From Desulfosalsimonas propionicica (GTDB lineage Bacteria > Desulfobacterota > Desulfobacteria > Desulfobacterales > Desulfosalsimonadaceae): DNA of 64,000 bases. Every line of letters begins with the position of its first letter. The stretch's first letter is position 1. The notes beneath the pieces were generated by a model. The model made no database searches and was not told the DNA's origin. It saw only the letters and a program-made list of their open reading frames with translations. The stretch covers positions 248,001 through 312,000 of the forward strand of contig NZ_JACDUS010000003.1 in assembly GCF_013761005.1 (NCBI RefSeq), in the 5' to 3' direction. Positions 24,579 to 33,069 of this stretch are shown here, in pieces. A program made the translations under genes and the position numbers.

Positions 24579-25451
24579 ATGGCCGGTAAAAAGACCGTTC
24601 AGCCGGGAATTCGGGAAAATCGATACAAAAAGGCACGGGCACGTTCAGCACCCGAGGGGAGCAGCTGGCTTTGGACCCTGTTTCGGGTTTTGAGCGGGGC
24701 CGTTGCCATTATTGCCATGAGCCTGGTTTTTGTCTTTGGTTATGACTGGGCCACCCAGAGCGATTATTTTGGGGCCGAAACCGTCGAGGTGCACGGCATT
24801 CGGCGCCTTTCTGAGCAACAGGTAAGGGAGGCCGCCGGCATTGAAAACGGGGTTAATATTTTTTCCGTGAACCTGAGCACTGCGCGCCGCAGGCTCATGG
24901 CCCTGGACTGGGTTGCGGGGGCAGAGGTCAGAAGGCAGTTTCCGGAATCCATTATCATCCGGATTCGGGAACACGAGCCAGTGGCGCGCATTGACCTGGG
25001 CAGGATATTTATGATCAACCCAAAAGCCGAAATTTTCAGGGAGGTCGGCGAAGGGGCGTTTTCGGATCTCCCAATCATAAAAGGTGTCAATTACGCGGAT
25101 TGGCAGGGCCTTGAGGTGCGCCGGACGCCGGTTGTCTCGTCGGTCATGGCCGTATTGGGGCTGGACCGGAAAGGCCACAGTGTTTTTAACACCCGGAGCA
25201 TAGAGCAGATCCGGGTGGACCGGGATCTGGGCTTGGTGCTGCAGATCCGGGATCTGCCAATAAAGCAGATCCGGCTGGGTTACGGCCATTACGGACAGAA
25301 GCTCAGACGGCTTGAAAAGGTGCTTGTTTACCTTGAAAAAAAGGAGCCGCCCGTTGAATTGGAAAAAATGGACTTGGGCAACCCGGAACGCATTGTGGCC
25401 AGGCCCGCTGCGGATAAACAAAGCCAAACCATACGGCAGAAGGAGGCATAA
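24579..25451 (+). CDS. ftsQ: Cell division protein FtsQ
   Basis: 290 residues: a basic cytoplasmic tail of about 30 residues, one membrane helix (about 30-54), then a POTRA domain (VEVHGIRRLSEQQVREAAGI) and the FtsQ domain with WVAGAEVRRQFPESIIIRIREHEPVA, a conserved family block. It is a bitopic divisome scaffold that joins FtsL/FtsB. ftsA begins immediately after the stop. Confidence 0.93.
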   Translation: MAGKKTVQPGIRENRYKKARARSAPEGSSWLWTLFRVLSGAVAIIAMSLVFVFGYDWATQSDYFGAETVEVHGIRRLSEQQVREAAGIENGVNIFSVNLSTARRRLMALDWVAGAEVRRQFPESIIIRIREHEPVARIDLGRIFMINPKAEIFREVGEGAFSDLPIIKGVNYADWQGLEVRRTPVVSSVMAVLGLDRKGHSVFNTRSIEQIRVDRDLGLVLQIRDLPIKQIRLGYGHYGQKLRRLEKVLVYLEKKEPPVELEKMDLGNPERIVARPAADKQSQTIRQKEA

Positions 25452-25452
25452 A

Positions 25453-26679
25453 TTGAAGGAAGAAGAAGAGCTCGTCGTGGGGCTGGATATCGGCACGACC
25501 AAGATTTGTGCGGTGGTGGCCGAGGTTTCCGGCGGCAAGGTCAACATCATCGGTATCGGCACCCATGCGTCCATCGGTTTGCGCAAAGGTGTGGTGGTCA
25601 ATATCGACTCCACGGTGGATTCGATAAAAAAGGCTGTCCAGGATGCCGAACTCATGGCGGGCTGCGAGATTTCATCGGTTTATGCCGGCATTGCCGGCGG
25701 CCATATCACAGGTTTTAACAGCCACGGGGTCATTGCCATAAAGGGCAACGAGATCACCCAGGCCGATGTCAACCGTGTGATCGAGGCGGCCCGTGCCGTG
25801 GCCATCCCCATGGACCGGGAGGTCATTCACGTGCTTCCCCAGGAGTTTATCATTGACGGCGAGGCCGGAATCCAGAACCCCGTGGGCATGGCCGGTGTGC
25901 GCCTGGAGGCAAGGATTCATATTGTCACGGGCGCTGTGACCTCGGCCCAAAACATTGTCAAATGCGCAAATCAGGCGGGTCTCGATGTTTGCGATATCAT
26001 CCTCGAGCCCATTGCCTCGTGTGAATCCGTACTAAATCCTGAGGAACGGGAGGTGGGGACCGGATTAATCGATTTGGGGGGCGGCACAACGGATCTGGCT
26101 GTTTTTTCCGGCAACACCATCCGGCATACTTTTGTCCTGTCCCTTGGCGGAAACAACATGACCAATGATATTTCCGTTGGGCTTCGGGTGCCCATGGCCG
26201 AAGCCGAGCGCGTCAAAAAGGAACATGGCACCTGTGTGGCCGACAAGATAAAAAGCGACGAAACCATTGATCTGCCCAATGTCGGCGGCCGGCAGGGACG
26301 CAAACTGCCCCGGCAGATCCTGGCCGAGATTCTGGAGCCCCGGGTGGAGGAAATTTTTGCCCTGATCCGCAGAGAAATCCACCGGGCGGACATGAAGGAG
26401 GAAATCGCCTCGGGTATCGTGCTCACCGGAGGCGCATCGCTTCTCGACGGCATTGGTGAAATTGCCGAGTCGGTTTTTGAGGTCCCGGTGCGCCTGGGGG
26501 CCCCGCATGGCATCAGCGGGCTTGTGGATGTGGTCAACAATCCCATGTATGCCACAGGTGTGGGGCTGGTGCTTTACGGGGCCAAGGACGAGGAACGGAA
26601 AAAATTCCGCATCCGGGATACCAATATTTTCCACCGGATCATGAACCGGATGAAGCGGTGGTTCAAAGAGGTGCTTTAG
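25453..26679 (+). CDS. ftsA: Cell division protein FtsA
   Basis: 408 residues. It is an actin-like ATPase that ties FtsZ filaments to the membrane. The start is TTG at 25453, chosen because AGGAGG lies six bases upstream and the protein then begins with ELVVGLDIGTTK, the phosphate-1 motif; an ATG upstream at 25312 lies inside ftsQ. LIDLGGGTTDLAVF and GIVLTGGASLLDGI are the phosphate-2 and adenosine motifs. The C-terminus IMNRMKRWFKEVL is the amphipathic membrane helix. Confidence 0.95.
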   Translation: MKEEEELVVGLDIGTTKICAVVAEVSGGKVNIIGIGTHASIGLRKGVVVNIDSTVDSIKKAVQDAELMAGCEISSVYAGIAGGHITGFNSHGVIAIKGNEITQADVNRVIEAARAVAIPMDREVIHVLPQEFIIDGEAGIQNPVGMAGVRLEARIHIVTGAVTSAQNIVKCANQAGLDVCDIILEPIASCESVLNPEEREVGTGLIDLGGGTTDLAVFSGNTIRHTFVLSLGGNNMTNDISVGLRVPMAEAERVKKEHGTCVADKIKSDETIDLPNVGGRQGRKLPRQILAEILEPRVEEIFALIRREIHRADMKEEIASGIVLTGGASLLDGIGEIAESVFEVPVRLGAPHGISGLVDVVNNPMYATGVGLVLYGAKDEERKKFRIRDTNIFHRIMNRMKRWFKEVL

Positions 26680-26758
26680 AAAATCCGGGATTGCCGGGAG
26701 TTGAAATCAATAAATCAACAACAGACGATCAATAGACGACAAATACAGGAGGTCGACA

Positions 26759-27985
26759 ATGGATTTTACCTATCTCGACAATGAAAATTCCGCAAAAATC
26801 AAGGTCATCGGCGTCGGCGGCGGCGGGGGCAACGCTGTCAACAACATGATCGATTCCCAGCTAAACGGGGTCAAATTCATCGTGGCCAACACCGATGCCC
26901 AGGCGCTGGCCCATGCAAAGGCCAACACAAAGATCCAGCTCGGCGAGGCCCTCACCGAGGGACTCGGCGCCGGGGCCGATCCGTCGGTGGGCCGCAATGC
27001 GGCACTGGAGTCCGCAGATCTGCTGCGTGAGGCTTTAAGCGACAGCCACATGGTTTTTATTGCAGCCGGTCTCGGCGGGGGGACCGGAACGGGAGCGGCT
27101 CCTGTGATCGCAGAGATCTGCAAGGAACTCGGGGCCCTGACCGTGGCCGTGGTCACCAAACCGTTTAAGTTCGAGGCCAGAAAGCGCAGCAAGCAGGCAG
27201 AAGAGGGCATTGCCCAGCTAAAGGAGGTGGCCGACACCGTGATCACCATTCCCAATGACCGGCTTCGGGGCCTGGCCAAGAAAAACGCCAGTCTCATTGA
27301 GATGTTCCGGATGGCAGACGAAATCCTGCACCATTCGGTTAAGGGGATTACGGATCTGATCATGCATCCCGGGCTTATCAACCTTGATTTTGCCGATGTC
27401 AAGACCATCATGTCCAAGTCCGGCATGGCCATTATGGGCATCGGGATTTCAACGGGGGATAACCGGGCCATTGAAGCCGCTGAAAAGGCCATTTCCCATC
27501 CGCTTCTGGAGGACAATTCCATTTCCGGCGCCAAGGGCGTGCTCATGAACATCACCTGCAACTCCGAGCTGACCATGGAAGAGGCCATCGAGGCCTCGGA
27601 GCGGATTTACAATGAAATCGGCGATGATGATGTGGAAATCATCTGGGGTACGGCCATGGACGACAGTCTGGAAGATGAGATGCGCATCACCGTAATTGCC
27701 ACGGGAATCGGAAGCATGGATGAATCAGAGATGCATCTGCCCAAAAAGTCCGTGCGCCAGTTAAAAGATGTCAAACGGGGTGTGGTCCGCGATTATACCT
27801 CCGAGGACCGGGAATACGAAAAAAATCTGAATCAGCCAACCTTTTGGCGGGTCAAGCAGCAGAAGGCCGAAGAAAAGCAGGCCGGCCGGGACAACCAGAA
27901 AAAAAAGGCGGTCAACAGCATGGATGACTATTTTGACATGGACATGCTTGACGTACCCACGTTTCTGCGGCGCAAGGCCGATTAA
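26759..27985 (+). CDS. ftsZ: Cell division GTPase FtsZ
   Basis: 408 residues, with a strong AGGAGG site. The tubulin signature GGGTGTGAAP lies near residue 106, the N-terminal IGVGGGGGNAVNNM binds GTP, and NLDFADVKTIM contains the T7 loop that completes the neighbouring active site. A variable linker rich in K and Q leads to the C-terminal peptide DVPTFLRRKAD, which binds FtsA and other partners. The 79-base gap after ftsA contains two copies each of ATCAATA and AGACGA and may hold a separate control point. It is the last gene of the cluster. Confidence 0.97.
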   Translation: MDFTYLDNENSAKIKVIGVGGGGGNAVNNMIDSQLNGVKFIVANTDAQALAHAKANTKIQLGEALTEGLGAGADPSVGRNAALESADLLREALSDSHMVFIAAGLGGGTGTGAAPVIAEICKELGALTVAVVTKPFKFEARKRSKQAEEGIAQLKEVADTVITIPNDRLRGLAKKNASLIEMFRMADEILHHSVKGITDLIMHPGLINLDFADVKTIMSKSGMAIMGIGISTGDNRAIEAAEKAISHPLLEDNSISGAKGVLMNITCNSELTMEEAIEASERIYNEIGDDDVEIIWGTAMDDSLEDEMRITVIATGIGSMDESEMHLPKKSVRQLKDVKRGVVRDYTSEDREYEKNLNQPTFWRVKQQKAEEKQAGRDNQKKKAVNSMDDYFDMDMLDVPTFLRRKAD

Positions 27986-27989
27986 CCAC

Positions 27990-28012
27990 AACGCCTTGTG
28001 CGCGGCGTTTTC
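27990..28012 (+). terminator. Candidate terminator after ftsZ
   Basis: AACGCC and GGCGTT form a 6-bp stem around an eight-base loop, followed by TTTTCC. The U-tract is short, so it may be weak. Confidence 0.4.
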
Positions 28013-28035
28013 CGGATGTTCGCAATTTAAAATTC

Positions 28036-28064
28036 TTGACAAATGGATCGTCACGTAATAGAGG
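28036..28064 (+). promoter_or_regulatory. Candidate promoter of the Rnf operon
   Basis: TTGACA at 28036-28041 is perfect. The best -10 at 17 bases is TAGAGG (28059-28064); a better TAATAG sits only 14 bases away. The start codon of the cytochrome gene is about 125 bases further on. Confidence 0.35.
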
Positions 28065-28189
28065 CAGTAACTTGAAAACCTGGAATTTATTCGGCGATCC
28101 ATAAGGCAAGGCAGAACCTTTTACATCAGGTTTCTGGATGTGCCGGGTTTGACTTGCAAAGCATGCTCCGTGAAAGGAAACAGCAGGTT

Positions 28190-28822
28190 ATGTCTGAGAA
28201 TAATGAACGCAAAATCGCCTATGTCATTGCACTGGTCTGCCTTGTTGTCGGCATTGTCGTTTATGCCGCACTGCCGTCGAAATCCTCGGAGGAGCCGGTG
28301 CGTGTGATGTATGAATCTACCGGTGAAAATGTATTGTTTTCGCATATGGAGCACACTGAGGATTACGGACAGGACTGTTTTGCCTGCCATCACGAGATTG
28401 CCTATGATGAAAGCAAAGGGCATGATTCCTGCGGATCCTGCCATGACGCCGAAAGCACCCGGGTTCCGGCGCTCGGACAAGATGGCCTGTTTGATCACGA
28501 GACCCACAGCCAGTACTACGGCCTGTCGTGTACGGACTGCCATCACATGTATGATCCGGACAGCGGGTCTCAGCCTCAGAACTGCAATGCCTGCCACATG
28601 GAAACCGGTGACGATTATATGCCGAGCCTCAGCGATTCCTTCCACCAGCAGTGCATTGGATGCCATCAGGATTTCGGTGTGGGACCCACTACGGAAAATT
28701 GCAATGACTGTCACGGAGCCCGCAAGCGCGCAGATGCTTTTCACGATCAGTGCACCGGCTGCCATGAGCAGGCGGGGCAGGGGCCCCTCAGAGATGACTG
28801 CACGGGCTGTCATGCCTACTAG
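28190..28822 (+). CDS. Octaheme c-type cytochrome of the Rnf operon
   Basis: 210 residues from the ATG at 28190. One N-terminal hydrophobic segment (about 8-28) is a signal or membrane anchor. The rest has eight CXXCH haem sites: CFACH, CGSCH, CTDCH, CNACH, CIGCH, CNDCH, CTGCH and CTGCH. They fall into two groups of four with preceding axial-ligand histidines (FSHMEH, FDHETH), like two joined class III c3 modules. It faces the periplasm and precedes rnfC by 66 bases. In Desulfovibrio and in Methanosarcina acetivorans a multihaem cytochrome is likewise encoded with Rnf and links it to periplasmic electron carriers; the same role is inferred here. Confidence 0.9.
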   Translation: MSENNERKIAYVIALVCLVVGIVVYAALPSKSSEEPVRVMYESTGENVLFSHMEHTEDYGQDCFACHHEIAYDESKGHDSCGSCHDAESTRVPALGQDGLFDHETHSQYYGLSCTDCHHMYDPDSGSQPQNCNACHMETGDDYMPSLSDSFHQQCIGCHQDFGVGPTTENCNDCHGARKRADAFHDQCTGCHEQAGQGPLRDDCTGCHAY

Positions 28823-28888
28823 GACAAAGCGGGCACGGCAAAAACGATCGGCTCATTACAATAAGTCCAAGCAAGCAAAGGTAGATCC

Positions 28889-30163
28889 ATGATCAAGCGC
28901 TCATTTATCGGAATTACAGCACCCCGGCTGACCTACGAGGTTATCGAAGAGGCGCCTGCCGAGCCCATGACTGTCAGGCCCGCAAAGCGGATCACCCTTT
29001 TGATGGATGCGCCCATGGAAAAAACCAGCGGCGTTTTGCTCAAATCCGGTGACGCCGTACAGAAGGGTCAGCGGCTGCAACTGTTTGAAAACAATCCCGT
29101 ACCCTGCGCCATCAGTCCTGTGGCCGGAAAAATCGAATCCGTGGAGCCGTTTTTGGGGATTATGGAAAGACAGATGACCGCAGTGGTTATTGCTCTGGAG
29201 GGTTCGGAGGATCAAAGCCGGGATACCGAGTTCAAAAATGTTTTCAAATCCGCAGGCCTTTCCGAGGCAGACCGGTTTCTCAGGGAGTTGCCCGGCCGGC
29301 CGGATTTCTCCGTTTTTACCCGGCCTGACAGACCGGTTAAAACAATTGCGGTTATGGGGACAGAGCAGGACCTGACGGCGGTTACCCAGCAATATTTGAT
29401 CGGTACCAACATTGCTGGGGTCAAAACCGGAATTGATGTATTGAGAAAGATTACCGGCATCCAGAATATCCAGCTTGTGGTGTATCCGCACATGGTGCAG
29501 GTGGCCGGTTCCTCCGGCGCCGGGATCAAAACGGTGGATTTGCAGTACCCGGCCGGCAGCACGGACATGATCCGCATGGCCCTGAAAGCAAAGCAGGAAG
29601 AGAACACCGAGGTGGCCTTTTTTACGGCAGAGGCTGCTGTTGCGGTGGGTGCGGCCCTTCAGACCGGGGAACTGCCGGTGGACAAACTGCTCACTGTTGT
29701 AAGAAAAGACGGTACACGCCAGCTGATCAAGGCCCCGGTGGGGACCCATGTTTCCGATATTCTTGAGGCCGTCCGGCAAAGCGTGGAGGCCGGGGATCGG
29801 GTGGTTCTCGGTGGTCCCATGACCGGTCATGCGGTTTTTTCCCTGGAGCAGCCGATCACGACGGACACCGACATCCTCATGATTCAGGATCATGCAGACC
29901 TTCCGGAATTTTCCGATATTCCCTGCACCAACTGCGGCAGCTGCGTCAGGGTATGTCCCGTTAATATTCCGGTCAACGAACTGGTCCGGTACCTTGATGC
30001 CGGTGAATATGAGCAGGCCGCGGAAAACGCAAGCCTGTTTGCCTGTATAGATTGCGGTTTATGCGCTTATGTGTGCGAATCCCGGATACCCATATTACAG
30101 TTTATCGCACTGGCCAAACATGCGGTGCAACGCCTGAAAGCAGCGGAGGAAGAGAATGCCTGA
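28889..30163 (+). CDS. rnfC: Rnf complex subunit RnfC
   Basis: 424 residues. It is a peripheral subunit that in other organisms binds NADH and FMN. An N-terminal barrel-like domain (LLKSGDAVQKGQRL, CAISPVAGKIESVE) leads to the Rossmann-type central domain and two [4Fe-4S] motifs at the C-terminus, CTNCGSCVRVCP and CIDCGLCAYVCE. It is slightly shorter than enterobacterial RsxC because the long repeat tail is absent. It overlaps rnfD by 8 bases. Operon order C-D-G-E-A-B matches acetogens and sulfate reducers. Confidence 0.94.
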   Translation: MIKRSFIGITAPRLTYEVIEEAPAEPMTVRPAKRITLLMDAPMEKTSGVLLKSGDAVQKGQRLQLFENNPVPCAISPVAGKIESVEPFLGIMERQMTAVVIALEGSEDQSRDTEFKNVFKSAGLSEADRFLRELPGRPDFSVFTRPDRPVKTIAVMGTEQDLTAVTQQYLIGTNIAGVKTGIDVLRKITGIQNIQLVVYPHMVQVAGSSGAGIKTVDLQYPAGSTDMIRMALKAKQEENTEVAFFTAEAAVAVGAALQTGELPVDKLLTVVRKDGTRQLIKAPVGTHVSDILEAVRQSVEAGDRVVLGGPMTGHAVFSLEQPITTDTDILMIQDHADLPEFSDIPCTNCGSCVRVCPVNIPVNELVRYLDAGEYEQAAENASLFACIDCGLCAYVCESRIPILQFIALAKHAVQRLKAAEEENA

Positions 30164-31124
30164 TCGAAAGAAGCTGACTGTTTCCTATGCCCCGTTTTGG
30201 CATGACGGCAGCAGAATAAGCACCAAGCACTATCATATCATGGCCGCCACCCTGTTGGCTGTGATCGCCGGTTTGCTTCGTTACGGGATGCCCGCCCTCG
30301 GGGTTTTGGCCCTGTCGATTGGATCGGCAATGGCCTGGGAATATGTCATGAACCGGTTGACCCGCAGGCCGGTTTCCATCGGGGACGGAAATGCAGCTCT
30401 GATCGGCCTGCTTTTTGGGATGCTGCTGCCGGCTGTGATTCCATGGTGGGTTGTGATTACCGGTACCTTTGTGGGTGTGGTGATCGGCAAACAGATTTAT
30501 GGCGGCATTGGCGGCAATCCATTTAATCCCGTGGCTGTGGCTTATGCCATCCTGATGATTTCCTGGCCCATTTATTTTGATTTCAATGCCGCCCTGGTGG
30601 ATTACCCGTTTGATTTTACCGCCGCCTATCCGCTTGTGCTCATGAAAGCCTACGGGTCTGCCGGGATTGAGTCATTTTCCCTGACCGACCTGCTTCTCGG
30701 GCGGCAAACCGGGGGGATCGGCGCTACTTTCGGCCTGGGCCTGCTCATCGGGGGCATTTACCTGATGATCCGGGGTTTTATTCGCTGGGAAATTGCCGTG
30801 TCTTTTCTTGCGGGTGTTTTGGTCTCCGCGCTCTGCTTTAATCTTTACAACCCGGAGGTCTATGCCGGACCCGGTGTTCACCTGCTCACCGGTTTTACCC
30901 TGATGGGCGCTTTTTTCCTGGCCACAGAGGACTCTTCCTCACCGGTTCATTTTATTCCCATGCTCATTTACGGAGCCCTGGGCGGGGTGCTCACCGTGCT
31001 GATCCGAAATCAGGGTGCCCATGTTGACGGGGTGATCTACGCCATCCTGATCATAAATCTGGTTCATCCGCTTATTGATAAAATCAGACCCAAAGCCACG
31101 GGAAGGGTTATGCATCATGCGTGA
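30156..31124 (+). CDS. rnfD: Rnf complex subunit RnfD
   Basis: 322 residues and about eight to nine membrane helices. It is homologous to NqrB and carries covalent FMN in characterised complexes. The segment RQTGGIGATFGLGLLIGG corresponds to the region that holds the flavinylated threonine, and GGIGGNPFNPVAVAYA is a family block. It forms part of the ion-translocating core. Start and stop overlap both neighbours, indicating coupled translation. Confidence 0.93.
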   Translation: MPDRKKLTVSYAPFWHDGSRISTKHYHIMAATLLAVIAGLLRYGMPALGVLALSIGSAMAWEYVMNRLTRRPVSIGDGNAALIGLLFGMLLPAVIPWWVVITGTFVGVVIGKQIYGGIGGNPFNPVAVAYAILMISWPIYFDFNAALVDYPFDFTAAYPLVLMKAYGSAGIESFSLTDLLLGRQTGGIGATFGLGLLIGGIYLMIRGFIRWEIAVSFLAGVLVSALCFNLYNPEVYAGPGVHLLTGFTLMGAFFLATEDSSSPVHFIPMLIYGALGGVLTVLIRNQGAHVDGVIYAILIINLVHPLIDKIRPKATGRVMHHA

Positions 31125-31710
31125 TATGATTAAAATGGTTGTTGTCCTGGTTGTGCTAAGCAGCCTTTCAGGAGGGGTGCTCGGGGCTTTGAAAAATGCG
31201 ACCGAGGAGCGAATCGACAATCAGGTTTTGAAATTTGTCAAAGGTCCGGCCATTGAAAACATCCTCAAGGATGCCGGAAACGACCCGGTGGCAGACCGCT
31301 TCTCGCTTACGGTGGGAGAAGAAGAGAAAAATTTCTTTGTGGGTATCTATGACGGCAATCCCAGGGCTGTTGCCTTTGAGACTTTCGCCAGCGGGTTTGG
31401 CGGGGATATGGGGGTGATGGTTGCCGTTGACGTTGAAACCGATGAAATTATAGGGATCAGCGTCACAACCCACAATGAAACCCCCGGCATCGGTGCGACC
31501 ATTGAGACAAACGCGGACTTCAAGAAACAGTTCAACGGCAAACCCATCATCGGCGATCACAATGTCAAAGATGACGGGGGTGAGATTACGGCCATGTCTG
31601 GTGCAACGGTTACCTCAAAGGCAGCCTGCAAGGCGGTGAGCAGGGCCGGTGACATATACGAGCAGCTCAAATCCCGAATCAGAGACCAGGTGAAAAACTT
31701 TACCGGCTAG
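31117..31710 (+). CDS. rnfG: Rnf complex subunit RnfG
   Basis: 197 residues from the ATG at 31117 (GGAAGGG upstream), overlapping rnfD by 8 bases. One N-terminal membrane helix anchors a periplasmic FMN-binding domain. The flavinylation motif is clear: AMSGATVTSKA, where the threonine of SGAT receives FMN through phosphodiester linkage by ApbE. HNETPGIGATI is another family block. No apbE gene lies in the window. Confidence 0.94.
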   Translation: MRDMIKMVVVLVVLSSLSGGVLGALKNATEERIDNQVLKFVKGPAIENILKDAGNDPVADRFSLTVGEEEKNFFVGIYDGNPRAVAFETFASGFGGDMGVMVAVDVETDEIIGISVTTHNETPGIGATIETNADFKKQFNGKPIIGDHNVKDDGGEITAMSGATVTSKAACKAVSRAGDIYEQLKSRIRDQVKNFTG

Positions 31711-31723
31711 GAGCGAATAGATC

Positions 31724-32317
31724 ATGGCGAAAACCATCGGGCAGGAATTTGTAAAAGGTTTGTGGGAGGAAATCCCGCCGTTTCGGCTGGTGCTCGGTCT
31801 TTGCCCCACACTGGCGGTGACCAAATCGGTTGAAAACGGAATCGGGATGGGCGTGGCAACCACGTTTGTGCTGGTATGTGCCAACATGCTGGTCTCCATT
31901 TTAAGCGGCGTGATTCCCTCAAAAATACGGATCGCCTGTTTTATCATCATCATTGCCACGTTTGTGACCGTGGTGGAGCTGATGATGCAGGCCTATGCGT
32001 ATCAGCTGTTTTTAAACCTCGGGATTTTTATCCCCCTCATTGTGGTCAACTGTATTGTCCTTGGGCGGTCTGAGGCGTTTGCTTCCAAAAATAAGCTGGT
32101 GCCGTCCCTTGCCGATGGTCTGGGCATTGGTCTCGGATATACCCTTTCGCTGACTGTGATCAGTGCCGTCCGCGAAAGCCTGGGTACCGGCAAGCTGATG
32201 GGCGCCCAGGTGTTTCCGTCGTCCTTTGAACCTTTTGCCTTTATGGTGGAGGCGCCAGGGGCATTTATTTGCCTGGGCTTGTTGTTGTGCATTATGAATA
32301 TCATAGGCAGGAAATAG
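31724..32317 (+). CDS. rnfE: Rnf complex subunit RnfE
   Basis: 197 residues, six membrane helices, homologous to NqrD. It has the paired family blocks LGLCPTLAVTKSVENGIGMG and VNCIVLGRSEAFASKN. With RnfA it forms the membrane half-channel with a [2Fe-2S] cluster between subunits in solved structures. A 110-base gap with two small GC-rich hairpins separates it from rnfA; no gene is seen there. Confidence 0.93.
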   Translation: MAKTIGQEFVKGLWEEIPPFRLVLGLCPTLAVTKSVENGIGMGVATTFVLVCANMLVSILSGVIPSKIRIACFIIIIATFVTVVELMMQAYAYQLFLNLGIFIPLIVVNCIVLGRSEAFASKNKLVPSLADGLGIGLGYTLSLTVISAVRESLGTGKLMGAQVFPSSFEPFAFMVEAPGAFICLGLLLCIMNIIGRK

Positions 32318-32427
32318 CAGCCCGCCCGGATTTATCCGGATGGGGTTTATGCTGAAGATCGATTGAACACAGTTATGCCGGCCGGTGTGCAAAACCCCGG
32401 GCGGCAGCCGGGTACGGGAGAAGCATT

Positions 32428-33003
32428 ATGGGCGATTATACGGTCCTGATTATCAGCAGCATCCTTATCAACAACATCGTTTTGGCGCAATATCTGGGGA
32501 TTTGCCCTTTTATCGGCACTTCCAAGAAAATGGAAACCGCCACGGGCATGGCCGGTGCAGTGGTTTTTGTCATGACCCTGGCCGCCATTATTACCTGGAC
32601 CATTGACACGTACTTTCTCAAAACCCTGGATATTGAATTTTTGCGCACCATTGCATTTATCCTGGTGATTGCATCCCTGGTCCAGTTTGTTGAAATGTTT
32701 CTCAAAAAAAGCATTCCCGCCCTGTATGCCGGCCTGGGGATTTTTCTGCCGCTGATCACCACCAACTGCGCGGTAATGGGTGTGTGTCTGATCAATATCA
32801 AGGAAGAATACAATTTCCTCCAGGCGCTGACCTCGTCGATTGCCTATGCCATTGGTTTCGGCCTGGCACTTGTTTTATTTGCCGGTGTACGTGAGCGGGT
32901 GATTCTCGGCCGGGTTCCCCGGCCCCTGCAGGACACATCCATCGGGCTTGTGACCGCGGGCATGCTGGCGCTGGCTTTTATCGGGTTCCGGGGGCTGGTA
33001 TAG
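32428..33003 (+). CDS. rnfA: Rnf complex subunit RnfA
   Basis: 191 residues, six membrane helices, homologous to NqrE and inversely related to RnfE. Family blocks are NNIVLAQYLGICPFIGTS and LITTNCAVMGVCL; the conserved cysteines in them coordinate the intramembrane iron-sulfur cluster in characterised complexes. It lies 66 bases before rnfB. Confidence 0.94.
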   Translation: MGDYTVLIISSILINNIVLAQYLGICPFIGTSKKMETATGMAGAVVFVMTLAAIITWTIDTYFLKTLDIEFLRTIAFILVIASLVQFVEMFLKKSIPALYAGLGIFLPLITTNCAVMGVCLINIKEEYNFLQALTSSIAYAIGFGLALVLFAGVRERVILGRVPRPLQDTSIGLVTAGMLALAFIGFRGLV

Positions 33004-33069
33004 GAAAAACGCGGCTGCTGGTTTTGTTTTGATCAATCAAATTCCGCAAGCGAATCAAAGGGGATCGCA

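Noticed and set aside
28154-28189. Longer start for the octaheme cytochrome
   Set aside because: The added residues are basic and polar ahead of the signal segment; the ATG at 28190 gives a normal signal/anchor length.
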